From the NCBI GenBank assembly GCA_045601325.1, contig JAZRZI010000008.1, positions 1 through 64,000 on the forward strand: DNA of 64,000 nucleotides. Reading direction: 5' to 3'. Both the position numbers and the translations under genes were made by a program. The notes under the pieces are model-generated. The model made no database searches and had not been told where the DNA came from. It worked only from the letters and a program-made list of their open reading frames with translations. Shown here one piece after another: positions 37,703 to 46,299 of the stretch. Every line of letters begins with the position of its first letter. Within the stretch, counting starts at the first letter, position 1. The DNA comes from JAZRZI01 sp045601325. GTDB taxonomy: Bacteria > Bacillota_I > Bacilli_A > RFN20 > CAG-826.

Positions 37703-38480
37703 ATGAAATTTCTAAAAACTCAATTAGTTTTAAATTATATTTTTTTACTAGTTCGTACGCTTTATCAATGCGTTCATCAGGATTAAATATAAAACATGGA
37801 TTATGAGCGTCTAAACCGATAATAACAGTGTTTCCAATTTCTCCAGCAATAGAGAAGAACTCTTCGGAAGGATATGTCCTTTGGCTATCTCTAAACCATC
37901 CTCCAACATTAATTTCTAATGGAGTGTTTGTTTCTTTAGCTTTGATGCATATTCTTCTAAACTGTTCTAATACATGTGGGGTAATATTTGTCGTCCAACA
38001 AATGAATAAATCAGGATGAGCGACATATGAAAATAAGCCAGTATCTAATCCTTGGCAAATAAAGTCTGTATATTGAGTCATTTCTTCTTCGAGAACTTCA
38101 TCTCCTAATATGTAATGTCTTTGACCGGTTGGTACAAATACGTCATGTTGACCCAAAATAAAATATTCAATTCCTATTTCCTTTAGATGCTTATAATGTT
38201 CTTCACATCCAGGAAGATATAATGCTTCTAAACCTATATGAATCTCAATTTGATCTTTATATTTATCTTTTAACTCCTTAAGTGAAGAAATATAGCCTTT
38301 GACGTATTCAATTCCACCATTTCCATTGTTGTACCATTCAAATTCAGAAATTTCTTCGTGATCTGCAAAACCAAGCACCTTAATGCCAGCTTTAATAGCA
38401 GCTAAAACATACTCTTCATCTTTTCCTTGAGCATGCATGCACCTATATGTATGTGTGTGGTAATTTGCTTTTATATACAT
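37701..38480 (-). CDS. PHP-domain phosphatase (HisJ-like)
   Basis: A 259-residue metal-dependent hydrolase. The PHP motifs are visible: NYHTHTYRC (H8, H10), GFADHEE, IHIGLEALY, LGQHDVF and VIIGLDAHNP near the end. Size and layout fit histidinol-phosphatase of the PHP type, yet no histidine genes are present, so another phosphoester may be the substrate. Its start shares a base with the stop of the SGNH gene (TAATG), so it is coupled to that gene and the upstream sugar kinase. Confidence 0.8.
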   Translation of the reverse strand: MYIKANYHTHTYRCMHAQGKDEEYVLAAIKAGIKVLGFADHEEISEFEWYNNGNGGIEYVKGYISSLKELKDKYKDQIEIHIGLEALYLPGCEEHYKHLKEIGIEYFILGQHDVFVPTGQRHYILGDEVLEEEMTQYTDFICQGLDTGLFSYVAHPDLFICWTTNITPHVLEQFRRICIKAKETNTPLEINVGGWFRDSQRTYPSEEFFSIAGEIGNTVIIGLDAHNPCFIFNPDERIDKAYELVKKYNLKLIEFLEIS

Positions 38481-39106
38481 TAAATAACTTTCTTAAATTC
38501 CTTAAACCATTTATTTGCGATGACATCCGCACCAATTAGGTTGCTATGAACGCCATCATACAAAACATAAGTATTGCCGTATTTTGCTGCGGCTTTATCT
38601 AGCTCACTTTGCAATTTCACAAAGTGACAATTAAATTCTTTTGCTAATTTCTTTGCACCTTTTGCGTATTTGTACACTAAAGAAAAGAGTTCTAAATTGC
38701 CTTCTGTTGCAGGGCCTTTAATAAAGAAAGGTTCGCAAACCATAATCTTTGTGTTAGGAAGTTTCTCCTTAAGATTTTTTAATAACTCACGGTAATTAGA
38801 TAAATACTTGCGATATGAATTTCCATTATTAATAACATGATGCCAAACATCATTAACACCAATCATGATGCTAAGAACATCAGGATTTTTAGCCACTACA
38901 TCTGTCTCATATCTTTTTAATAGCTCAGTAGTTCTATCTCCACCACAACCAACATTAATTGTTTCAATACATTGAGAATCATATTTCATTAACAATGTTG
39001 CTACTTGGAAAACATATCCATTCCCATAAGAAAATACTTTATCAACCTTTTCATCACGAGAGCGACACATATCTGTCAAAGAATCACCAAAAAATACAAC
39101 TTTCAT
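38480..39106 (-). CDS. SGNH/GDSL hydrolase
   Basis: A 208-residue esterase-fold protein: block I FFGDSLTD with nucleophile S9, block II GCGGDRTTEL, block III IGVNDVWHH and block V YDGVHSNLIGADVIA with the Asp-His pair. No signal peptide is seen, so it acts in the cytoplasm, probably as a deacetylase or esterase on a small carbohydrate or similar molecule. Lies one base from the NahK-like gene and overlaps the PHP gene. Confidence 0.85.
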   Translation of the reverse strand: MKVVFFGDSLTDMCRSRDEKVDKVFSYGNGYVFQVATLLMKYDSQCIETINVGCGGDRTTELLKRYETDVVAKNPDVLSIMIGVNDVWHHVINNGNSYRKYLSNYRELLKNLKEKLPNTKIMVCEPFFIKGPATEGNLELFSLVYKYAKGAKKLAKEFNCHFVKLQSELDKAAAKYGNTYVLYDGVHSNLIGADVIANKWFKEFKKVI

Positions 39107-39107
39107 A

Positions 39108-40145
39108 CTATTTCACCATTTCATGTAATTTGTCTAAATTATCAAATATATCCTTAGCTAATGTTAATTGAGTTCTGCATCTAACTAAGTTATGTTCATC
39201 AAATTTTGTGTGGAAATAAACATCTCCATCAAGATAGTCTGTTAAGAATCTAATACCACATTCATATGTTAATAAGAATGCACTATAAGGTAGCAATTCT
39301 AACTCTCTTGGGGATAAGACAGTTCTCATTTCGCTTAAATATGCATTTGCGTAATTTTTATATAACTCGTAATTAACTTTAAGTTTGGAAAGATCTCTAC
39401 TATCTTCATTAGTGCCTGTGAACAAGCTTCTAAGAGCGTCGCCAAAGTCAAATAAATAACTACCAGGCATAATAGTATCCAAATCGATAATACATCTAGC
39501 ATCGTCTGTTTTAGCGTCAAATAATGCATTATTAATTTTAGGGTCATTATGGGTAATGCTTAGTGGAATGCTTCCATCTTGTAAACCAGACATAATCTTA
39601 TCTATTTCTTTTTCATAAGATAACGCTAATTCAATTTCAGGCATACAAGTTGATTTACGTCCTTTAACATCCTTTGCAATACTTGCTAATAAATCTCTAA
39701 ATCTTTTTGGAGTATTGTGAAAATTAGGAATTACTTCGTAAAGTTTGCTTGCATCAAAATCTCTTAAGCATTTATGGAATTTACCATATGCGACCGCATC
39801 TTTGATTAATGTTTCTGTGTCGGTAACTTCCTCCAAAGTAACAGAGTTTTCTACAAAGTCATATAAACGGAAGTATTTGTCACCTTCTTGATGATATAAC
39901 TCATCTTTTAAAGTGCGAATAATCTTCAAAGATTCAATACCCTTCTTTTCCAAGTTAGAAGTGACATATTCAATGTTTGCCATTAATTCATCGACATTTT
40001 TAAATGCGACTGTATTAATTTGTTGAAGAATATATCTTCTTTTTGAAGTAACAACTAAATATGTTCTATTGATGTGACCATTTCCATATGGTTCGCAAGA
40101 TAAAACATCACCTTCGATTTTAAATTGTTTGATAATATTTGCCAT
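39108..40145 (-). CDS. NahK-like sugar kinase (APH fold)
   Basis: A 345-residue aminoglycoside-phosphotransferase-fold kinase. The catalytic loop ITHNDPKINNALF and the metal-binding DLDTIMPGSYLFDFGDALR closely match N-acetylhexosamine 1-kinases, which phosphorylate GlcNAc/GalNAc at C1. Also GNGHINRTYLV near residue 22 for nucleotide binding. It is followed by an SGNH esterase and a PHP phosphatase in overlapping order, which suggests handling of an acetylated sugar (inference). The 71-base leader upstream carries two interleaved inverted repeats. Confidence 0.8.
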   Translation of the reverse strand: MANIIKQFKIEGDVLSCEPYGNGHINRTYLVVTSKRRYILQQINTVAFKNVDELMANIEYVTSNLEKKGIESLKIIRTLKDELYHQEGDKYFRLYDFVENSVTLEEVTDTETLIKDAVAYGKFHKCLRDFDASKLYEVIPNFHNTPKRFRDLLASIAKDVKGRKSTCMPEIELALSYEKEIDKIMSGLQDGSIPLSITHNDPKINNALFDAKTDDARCIIDLDTIMPGSYLFDFGDALRSLFTGTNEDSRDLSKLKVNYELYKNYANAYLSEMRTVLSPRELELLPYSAFLLTYECGIRFLTDYLDGDVYFHTKFDEHNLVRCRTQLTLAKDIFDNLDKLHEMVK

Positions 40146-40155
40146 ATAATTCGTA

Positions 40156-40207
40156 TTATTCAGTTAAGCCTAGTTTGATGACTGAATAACTTTCTCCTTT
40201 CTAGGCT
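40156..40207 (-). promoter_or_regulatory. possible H-type pseudoknot leader of the NahK-like gene
   Basis: On the minus-strand RNA, stem 1 is AGCCUAG (40207-40201) with CUAGGCU (40173-40167), and stem 2 is UUAUUCAGU (40189-40181) with ACUGAAUAA (40164-40156). The strands alternate 1-2-1'-2', so both can form only as a pseudoknot. Loop 1 contains AAAGGAG. The structure ends eleven bases before the ATG at 40145 and could regulate the kinase gene. It fits no riboswitch class I know. Confidence 0.5.
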
Positions 40208-40216
40208 ATAATCCCC

Positions 40217-40897
40217 TTAACTATGTAAGTTTTCAAATAAAATTAAATCTTCCTTCGTCGTAATTTTGAAATTCAATTTGGAGCCATTAACTAAATACAC
40301 AGGAATATTCAGTTTGCTTACTAATTGAGCGTCGTCGCTTGCGTCGCTATCCTTAAACATTTCATGAGCTTTTTTAATTACTCCTAATTTAAACGTTTGA
40401 GGTGTTTGAGCTTGATAAAGTTCTTTTCTACTGCAAGTATCCGTCAAAGTATTTGCATTTGCGCTTTTAATAATTGTATCGGTTACAGGTATGACAGTTT
40501 CTACTGCGTCAAAAGTTTTACCAGCGATGATATTTTCATTGATAATCTCTTGAGATACATTCGCTCTTGCAGCGTCATGAATTAATACCACATCATTATA
40601 ATTAACCCCTAATGCTTCTAATGCACATAATCCATTATAAGATGATGCTTGTCTTGTATCTCCACCTACGAGAACGGCGTTAACCTTAGATAATCCAAAT
40701 TCTTTCGCCCATTCTTTGACTTTTACTATGTAATCTCTCAAAGTCACCACAACAATCATGTCAATATTTTGGTTATTTTGAAAAGCCTCTAAAGTATAAA
40801 TAAGAAGAGGTTTGTTATTTACTAATATGAATTGTTTGGGCGTGGATTCTTTCATTCTTGTTCCACTGCCAGAAGCTAAGACTAACGCGATATTCAT
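40217..40897 (-). CDS. ispD: 2-C-methyl-D-erythritol 4-phosphate cytidylyltransferase (IspD/TarI family)
   Basis: Transfers CMP to a polyol phosphate. With the start at 40897 the protein has 226 residues and begins MNIALVLASGSGTRMKESTPKQF, the nucleotide loop of the family; VLIHDAARANVS and AQTPQTFKLGVIKKAHE follow, as does FKITTKEDL near the end. IspD in the MEP isoprenoid route is most likely, but TarI (ribitol-5-phosphate) is closely related and cannot be excluded by eye. A longer frame upstream overlaps the permease and is rejected because homology starts at MNIALV. Confidence 0.88.
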   Translation of the reverse strand: MNIALVLASGSGTRMKESTPKQFILVNNKPLLIYTLEAFQNNQNIDMIVVVTLRDYIVKVKEWAKEFGLSKVNAVLVGGDTRQASSYNGLCALEALGVNYNDVVLIHDAARANVSQEIINENIIAGKTFDAVETVIPVTDTIIKSANANTLTDTCSRKELYQAQTPQTFKLGVIKKAHEMFKDSDASDDAQLVSKLNIPVYLVNGSKLNFKITTKEDLILFENLHS

Positions 40898-40905
40898 ACT
40901 TTTAA

Positions 40906-41709
40906 TTATTTGATATCCCTTTTTATAAAAGTGATCGTTCCAAGAATCGCAAACACAATTGCCCATCCTAAAGGACAAACAATAGAAGCGAGGAACCACG
41001 TTTGATTCATACCTCTACACATAGTAGATATAACTCCAAAACTAAATATAGGGTTTAGCCAACCTTGAATGCCGATAACAAACTCTTCTTCTTGTTTGCC
41101 GATATTTTCAAGTGTTGGAATAATTGCGAGAAATAATAGAAACACGATTGGGACAATAACTAATGGCATCGAACCACCGATGTTTCTTGTAAGAGTGGCC
41201 ATAAATATGGTGAAAGTAACAATAAAAACATATGTTGCTAGTGCCATAAGTGGGTATTGATATAGTAGACTAGGTACAAATTGTCCTAATGTTGTGGAAC
41301 CATTCTTGTCAAAACCACCAATAATTGAAGCGACACCAACTGATAAACCAAAATAAATTGTCATCAAAGAGATGGTGAAAATTAAGCCTATCAATAATAA
41401 AGAAAAGTAGATAGAACTCTTTTTGTGACCCGCAATAATCTTATTTCTAATCGTGCCACAATTAAATTCACCAATAGTAAATACAATTAAATTAATAGGA
41501 ACAGTTAATCCAAAGTTTTGAGTTGGAGACAAGCTGGAAATAAACATGTTTTGTCCATTACATACGGCGCCGACATTGTCTCCAAGCAAATCAATGCCAA
41601 AATACACTAAGTTCATAAACACTGCTAAAGCAACGCCGATGATTAATGTGATTCTAAAAGTCCAGTCTTTAAATAACTTATAGAGAGCAGATTTAATGAT
41701 ATTAGCCAT
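40906..41709 (-). CDS. ABC-2 type transporter permease
   Basis: A 267-residue membrane protein with six hydrophobic helices, the first at about residues 16-40, and a cytoplasmic EFNCGTIRNKIIAGHKKSSIYFS segment after helix 2 that is common in ABC-2 permeases. It overlaps the ATPase gene by eight bases, with GGAGG before its ATG, so the two form an exporter. Substrate unknown. Confidence 0.85.
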   Translation of the reverse strand: MANIIKSALYKLFKDWTFRITLIIGVALAVFMNLVYFGIDLLGDNVGAVCNGQNMFISSLSPTQNFGLTVPINLIVFTIGEFNCGTIRNKIIAGHKKSSIYFSLLLIGLIFTISLMTIYFGLSVGVASIIGGFDKNGSTTLGQFVPSLLYQYPLMALATYVFIVTFTIFMATLTRNIGGSMPLVIVPIVFLLFLAIIPTLENIGKQEEEFVIGIQGWLNPIFSFGVISTMCRGMNQTWFLASIVCPLGWAIVFAILGTITFIKRDIK

Positions 41710-42613
41710 TATTACTACCTCCTATAAGATTAAGATAATAATCTTCAACATTTCCTTCACGGGTGCGAATGTCTAAAACATCGAGACCGACTTTATGAAG
41801 TCTTTCTAGTAATTCTAAAGGAGTGACATCGTCAAAAACTCGAATATATGTCACATAGTTCTTATAATCTTTAAAACCTGCCTTTGCTAAAGCTACTTCA
41901 ACTTCAGATAAATCTTGATGTTTAATGTCGATTGCTTTAATACAATCTTTTACTAAATCATCAGCAGATATTTCTTTTAATAATTTACCTTTTTGGATGA
42001 AACCATAATGAGTTGCAACCTTTTCAAGTTCAGAAAGGATGTGAGAAGAAATTAAGAAAGTAATCCCTTGTTGATTTAAAGAGGTTATAAGATTTCTTAA
42101 TTCCGCAATACCAGCAGGATCTAAACCATTCATAGGTTCATCAAGAAGCATAAGTTTAGGTTTATTTAAAAGCAAAACCGCGATACCTAAACGTTGTCTC
42201 ATACCTAAAGAAAAGTTTTTAACTTTCTTTTTGCCAGTATCTGCTAGCTCAACATCTTTTAATACCTTATCAATAATTGAGAAATCCTTAACACCATAAT
42301 ACATACAAGCGAATTTTAGATTTTCTTTAGCGGTCATTGTAGGCACCAAAGAAGGAGCTTCAATAATGGCGGAAATGTTATTTCTAACTTTATATATTTT
42401 TGAATCTTTTGCATTAACATTAAACAAAGCATAAGTTCCATCATTAGGAATTGCTAAACCCATAAGCAAACGCATAATGGTTGTTTTACCACTACCATTT
42501 TCTCCAACAAATCCATATACAGAACCGAGTGGGACATGCATATTTACTTTGTTAACAGCTACATTGGTACTATATTTTTTAGTAAGGTTATTTGTTACAA
42601 TTGCGTATTCCAT
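41702..42613 (-). CDS. ABC transporter ATP-binding protein
   Basis: A 303-residue ATPase of the ABC-2 exporter type: Walker A GENGSGKTT, signature NFSLGMRQRLGIA, Walker B LMLLDEPMNGLDP and switch histidine in ISSHILSEL. AAGGAGG before the ATG at 42613 decides the start; an upstream in-frame extension rich in Ile has no ribosome binding site. It overlaps the permease. Bacitracin- or lantibiotic-type exporters have this layout, but the substrate cannot be told. Confidence 0.92.
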   Translation of the reverse strand: MEYAIVTNNLTKKYSTNVAVNKVNMHVPLGSVYGFVGENGSGKTTIMRLLMGLAIPNDGTYALFNVNAKDSKIYKVRNNISAIIEAPSLVPTMTAKENLKFACMYYGVKDFSIIDKVLKDVELADTGKKKVKNFSLGMRQRLGIAVLLLNKPKLMLLDEPMNGLDPAGIAELRNLITSLNQQGITFLISSHILSELEKVATHYGFIQKGKLLKEISADDLVKDCIKAIDIKHQDLSEVEVALAKAGFKDYKNYVTYIRVFDDVTPLELLERLHKVGLDVLDIRTREGNVEDYYLNLIGGSNNG

Positions 42614-42674
42614 AAATATCCTCCTTTTAATAATTATAATAATTATTATTTTAAAAATAAAGGTGCGAGAGATT

Positions 42675-42707
42675 AAAAAAAGTTCCAACACGCAAGTATT
42701 GAAACTT
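42675..42707 (-). terminator. terminator after tRNA-Ser(GCT)
   Basis: On the minus strand AAGTTTCAA pairs with TTGGAACTT (one U-G pair), then a T run. Confidence 0.75.
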
Positions 42708-42718
42708 ATTTTTTAAAG

Positions 42719-42810
42719 TGGCGGAGTAAGAGAGACTCGAACTCTCGCACCAGTTAACCCGATCTACGTCCTTAGCAGGGACGCCCCTTCACCAACTTGG
42801 GTATTACTCC
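42719..42810 (-). tRNA. tRNA-Ser(GCT)
   Basis: Class II tRNA: acceptor GGAGTAA/TTACTCC, anticodon loop CTGCTAA with anticodon GCT, long variable arm, T arm GCGAGAG-TTCGAG, discriminator G and encoded CCA. Confidence 0.96.
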
Positions 42811-42860
42811 AACGGACGCTCATTATAATAACATAACAAGCGTAAATATAGAAATTATTT

Positions 42861-44297
42861 TTAATATGCCTTAGCAAATAAAACAACTTTTGTAGCTTTT
42901 TTGCCACATACTGGACAGGTGACATCAAAAGAAATTTGATTGAATGGAATGCATCTAGCAGTAGCGTTAGTCAATTCCTTAATCTTATCTTCACATTCTT
43001 GATCGCCACACCACATCATCTTAGCGTAGCCACCTTTTTCTAATGCAGCATTTAATTCTTCTAAGTTATGAATTTCTGTGACGTGATCTAATAAATATCT
43101 ATATGCCTTTTCATACATTGCTTTGTGAATTTGTGGGATTAATTCATTAATCTTATCCACCATTTCTTCTTTTTTAACAGTAATTTTTTCACCATTGTAA
43201 CGTGTAGCAATAGTGACGTTTCCTGCTTCGATATCTCTAGGGCCAATTTCAATTCTTAATGGAACGCCTTTCATTTCATATTCAGCAAACTTCCAACCAG
43301 GAGATTTATCAGATTCATCTAATTTAACTCTTAAGCCAGCATCTTTAATCATCTTAGCTAATTCTCTAGCAGCAGGAATAACACCTGGTTTTTGTGCCGC
43401 TACAGGAATAACAACAGCTTGGATAGGTGCGACATATGGAGGTAAGGATAAACCATTATCGTCGCCGTGAACCATAATGATAGCGCCGAGTAATCTAGTA
43501 GAAACACCCCAAGATGTTTGATGTGGATGTGCTAATTTTCCATCTCTTCCTTGGAAGGTGACACCAAAGGCTTCCGAGAAGCCAGTACCAAAATAGTGAG
43601 TTGTGCCAGATTGTAAACCTTTTCCGTCAGGCATTAAAGCTTCAATAGAATAAGTTTCCATTGCCCCAGCAAATTTTTCTTTTTCAGTTTTTCTACCTTT
43701 AACGAAAGGAATAGCAAGTAAATCTCTGCCACAATCGTCATAGATTTCTAACATTCTTAAAGCTTCTGTTCTAGCTTCTTCTTCAGTTTCGTGCATTGTG
43801 TGGCCTTCTTGCCATAAGAATTCAGCACCTCTTAAGAATGGACGAGTTGTCTTTTCCCATCTCACCACAGAACACCATTGGTTATAAAGTTTTGGTAAAT
43901 CTCTATATGAAGAAATGATTTTTGCGTAATGTTCGGTGAATAATGTTTCACTCGTTGGACGGATAATAAGTGGGTCTTCAATAGGAGCGCCACCACCAAT
44001 ATTTGCCACTAAGCATTCAGGTGCAAAGCCTTCAACGTGGTCCTTTTCTTTTTGAAGCAAAGATTCAGGAATAACAGTTGGCATGTAAACATTTTCATGA
44101 CCAGTTTCTTTAAATTTCTTGTTCAAATATTCTTGAATTTGTTCCCAAATGGCATAACCATAAGGTCTATAAATGATAAAGCCTTTAACAGAACTATAAT
44201 CCATTAATTCAGCTTTTTTACAGACGTCAGTATACCATTGTGCAAAGTCATCTTCTTGACGTGTAATGGAATCATTTTTAATTTGATTATTTCCCAT
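42861..44297 (-). CDS. proS: prolyl-tRNA synthetase, eukaryote/archaea-like type
   Basis: Charges tRNA-Pro. At 478 residues and without the bacterial editing insertion, it belongs to the short eukaryote/archaea-like ProRS type, also found in mycoplasmas, clostridia and Thermus. Class II motifs: MPTVIPESLL, IIRPTSETLFTEHYA, RWEKTTRPFLRGAEFLWQEGHT, and the anticodon-binding domain VVIPVAAQKPG. A zinc-type C-terminus (CPVCGKKA, final tyrosine) is present. GGAGAG precedes the ATG; two bases separate it from the upstream GGDEF-EAL-like gene. Confidence 0.95.
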   Translation of the reverse strand: MGNNQIKNDSITRQEDDFAQWYTDVCKKAELMDYSSVKGFIIYRPYGYAIWEQIQEYLNKKFKETGHENVYMPTVIPESLLQKEKDHVEGFAPECLVANIGGGAPIEDPLIIRPTSETLFTEHYAKIISSYRDLPKLYNQWCSVVRWEKTTRPFLRGAEFLWQEGHTMHETEEEARTEALRMLEIYDDCGRDLLAIPFVKGRKTEKEKFAGAMETYSIEALMPDGKGLQSGTTHYFGTGFSEAFGVTFQGRDGKLAHPHQTSWGVSTRLLGAIIMVHGDDNGLSLPPYVAPIQAVVIPVAAQKPGVIPAARELAKMIKDAGLRVKLDESDKSPGWKFAEYEMKGVPLRIEIGPRDIEAGNVTIATRYNGEKITVKKEEMVDKINELIPQIHKAMYEKAYRYLLDHVTEIHNLEELNAALEKGGYAKMMWCGDQECEDKIKELTNATARCIPFNQISFDVTCPVCGKKATKVVLFAKAY

Positions 44298-44299
44298 AT

Positions 44300-46048
44300 T
44301 TATACTCTCCTTGACGCGACAATCGCGATATCGTTTAATTCTTTCATTCTCTTTTCGCTAATAGGCATAACCATTTCGCTGCTAGGTCCATTAGTATCAC
44401 TAGACACTAAGTTAATACCAGATTGGATAATGATATCCACGAAATGTCTAGTCGGTATGTCGGTAACAATAATCGGTTTATTGTATCTTTGTAAGCTAGC
44501 AATAATGCTGTAATAAGAATGGGTAATAGAATTCATTCTTTCTTTAGTCTTAATATTTACTGCTTTGACCACAAAGTAATCAAACTCATTATTTATTTTA
44601 CTGTCCAATAATAATGTTTTGTCGCTTATAGAAAGCGCCAAACCATAACCAAGATTATGCAACTCTTTTAATTTATTTACAACCAAATCTATCTCAGAAG
44701 CGTTATCGCAAACTTCCTGTTCATCAAATAAGAGGATTAAATCAATCTTATTGACAGTTTGAATTTGTGATAATACATTAGCGATATGGTCGGTAGCAAA
44801 CATACTTGCTTCCACAAACAAAGATGCTCCATTTGTTCTATCGCTAGCACTGAATACAGGGACAATTTGACGTTCAATATAGTCCAGTAATTCTCTGCTT
44901 CTTCCATATTTAGAAGAGTATTTCATAATTTCATTGAAGTTATTAAAAATAACTTTTGAACCATTAACATATGAGAAATATCCTAAAATACGTTTATTAA
45001 AGCAATCAACGATAGGTCTATATGTAATAGAAAGGTGTCCACCTTCTAAAATAGCATCGATATTTTGAATGTAATTTTCACTTTGAAGTACGACTCTAGA
45101 TGATTTATCAAATAGGAAGTAATCGCAATCAGTCAATTGTTGAGCATGAATGCTAACTTGTTCTGCTTTTTCTAATAAACTATTAAAATCATGGTAATAT
45201 TGAGCGTTTTGGACAATGCCAACACCAAAGTGAATAGAGCTACCATTGGAATCTTTTCTAAGTTCTTTCTTAATAGCATCCACTATCGAAATAGCTAATT
45301 GAACAGCTTCATCACTGGATGCAATTTGCATATCAAATAAAACGAGTTCATTAGTGTTAACCTCAAGAATCTTTCTATTTGCTCTTTTATGAGTGGCGAA
45401 AGAACAAATTGTGTATTTTAAACGAGTGTATAAATATTGTTCGGCAACATCGGTGACTGTAACTCTATTTCCTAAATAGGAAAAACGAATTGCAAATGTA
45501 TATCCTTTTATGGACTTCATGGTGTCAAATTCGGATGAAATATCACTTCTTGAAACAATACCCATATCGGATTTATTAGTTTTCTTTTTAGTTTCATAGT
45601 TTGAAATAGATGCTATGTGTTCACTTTGAAGAATAATCTTTCCGGTAAGCTTATCGTAGTTAACTACTTTTAATAAAGTACGCGTAGAATTCTTTCTGTT
45701 GTCATTTAAAACGTCAATTTCAAGGAAAGGAGAAACTTCGTTATTAGAAATCTTATCAACCCATTCCTTAAGTTTTGTAACTTGAGATTCCACTGCTAAA
45801 GCGTAGAAGGAAGTTAAAGACATAGTTTGTTTGTTAGCTAGATCAGACAAGCTAAAAGTAGTAACTGAATTTTCTCGTTTATCAATGATGAAAATAGAAT
45901 AACTTCTATTCTTAACAGAAACACTTTTGTTTTTTCTTCTTTCTAAACCACTACCAACACCAAAAGATACAATCATTCCGAGTATGAAAAGAACCACCAA
46001 TAAGGTAACAATAGCTAGGGTAAGAAATACAGGGTTAGTAAAATCCAT
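44300..46048 (-). CDS. membrane protein with degenerate GGDEF and EAL domains
   Basis: A 582-residue protein: an N-terminal membrane helix (about 8-32), a PAS-like segment (45-150), a GGDEF-like domain (about 185-310) and an EAL-like domain (about 335-575). The GGDEF core reads TNELV (232-236) and the EAL motif position reads GYFSY (356-360) after ITYRPIVDCFNKRILG, the usual EAL lead-in. Neither catalytic motif survives, so it is unlikely to make or cleave c-di-GMP; binding or signalling without catalysis is an inference. TATAAT (minus, 46057-46062) is eight bases before the ATG. Just upstream of proS. Confidence 0.75.
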   Translation of the reverse strand: MDFTNPVFLTLAIVTLLVVLFILGMIVSFGVGSGLERRKNKSVSVKNRSYSIFIIDKRENSVTTFSLSDLANKQTMSLTSFYALAVESQVTKLKEWVDKISNNEVSPFLEIDVLNDNRKNSTRTLLKVVNYDKLTGKIILQSEHIASISNYETKKKTNKSDMGIVSRSDISSEFDTMKSIKGYTFAIRFSYLGNRVTVTDVAEQYLYTRLKYTICSFATHKRANRKILEVNTNELVLFDMQIASSDEAVQLAISIVDAIKKELRKDSNGSSIHFGVGIVQNAQYYHDFNSLLEKAEQVSIHAQQLTDCDYFLFDKSSRVVLQSENYIQNIDAILEGGHLSITYRPIVDCFNKRILGYFSYVNGSKVIFNNFNEIMKYSSKYGRSRELLDYIERQIVPVFSASDRTNGASLFVEASMFATDHIANVLSQIQTVNKIDLILLFDEQEVCDNASEIDLVVNKLKELHNLGYGLALSISDKTLLLDSKINNEFDYFVVKAVNIKTKERMNSITHSYYSIIASLQRYNKPIIVTDIPTRHFVDIIIQSGINLVSSDTNGPSSEMVMPISEKRMKELNDIAIVASRRV

Positions 46049-46133
46049 ACCTCGATATTATAAATTATTCAAATAAATTTGACTATAAAAAGTCTAATTT
46101 ACAATTTAATTGTCTATAAAAATATAGGAGTCG

Positions 46134-46142
46134 TGGTATAAT
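46134..46142 (+). promoter_or_regulatory. extended -10 promoter of tRNA-Ser(CGA)
   Basis: TGgTATAAT, 13 bases before the tRNA 5' end. No good -35. Confidence 0.55.
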
Positions 46143-46154
46143 ACTTAAGGTTTT

Positions 46155-46247
46155 GGAGAAGTACCCAAGTGGTTGAAGGGGGCAGTTTCGAAAACTGCTA
46201 GGGGGCAATTGAGTCTCGCATGGGTCCGAATCCCATCCTCTCCGCCA
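46155..46247 (+). tRNA. tRNA-Ser(CGA)
   Basis: Class II tRNA with anticodon loop TTCGAAA (anticodon CGA), long variable arm, T arm ATGGG-TCCGAAT-CCCAT, discriminator G and encoded CCA. The acceptor GGAGAAG against CCTCTCC leaves an A-C mismatch at pair 6-67. Confidence 0.94.
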
Positions 46248-46255
46248 ATTTTTTA

Positions 46256-46283
46256 TTGTTATATTTTAAAAAAATATGATAAT
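46256..46283 (+). promoter_or_regulatory. tyrS T-box transcript promoter
   Basis: TTGTTA (46256-46261), 16-base spacer, GATAAT (46278-46283), just upstream of the T-box leader. Confidence 0.45.
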
Positions 46284-46299
46284 CTAATTTAGTAAAGCT

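Noticed and set aside
40898..40999. Longer IspD start overlapping the permease gene
   Set aside because: Homology begins at MNIALVLASG, and the extension is an out-of-frame reading of the permease 3' end.
42614..42660. AT-rich inverted stretches before the ABC ATPase as an origin or riboswitch
   Set aside because: Low-complexity A/T repeats only; no DnaA boxes or stable structured stems were seen.
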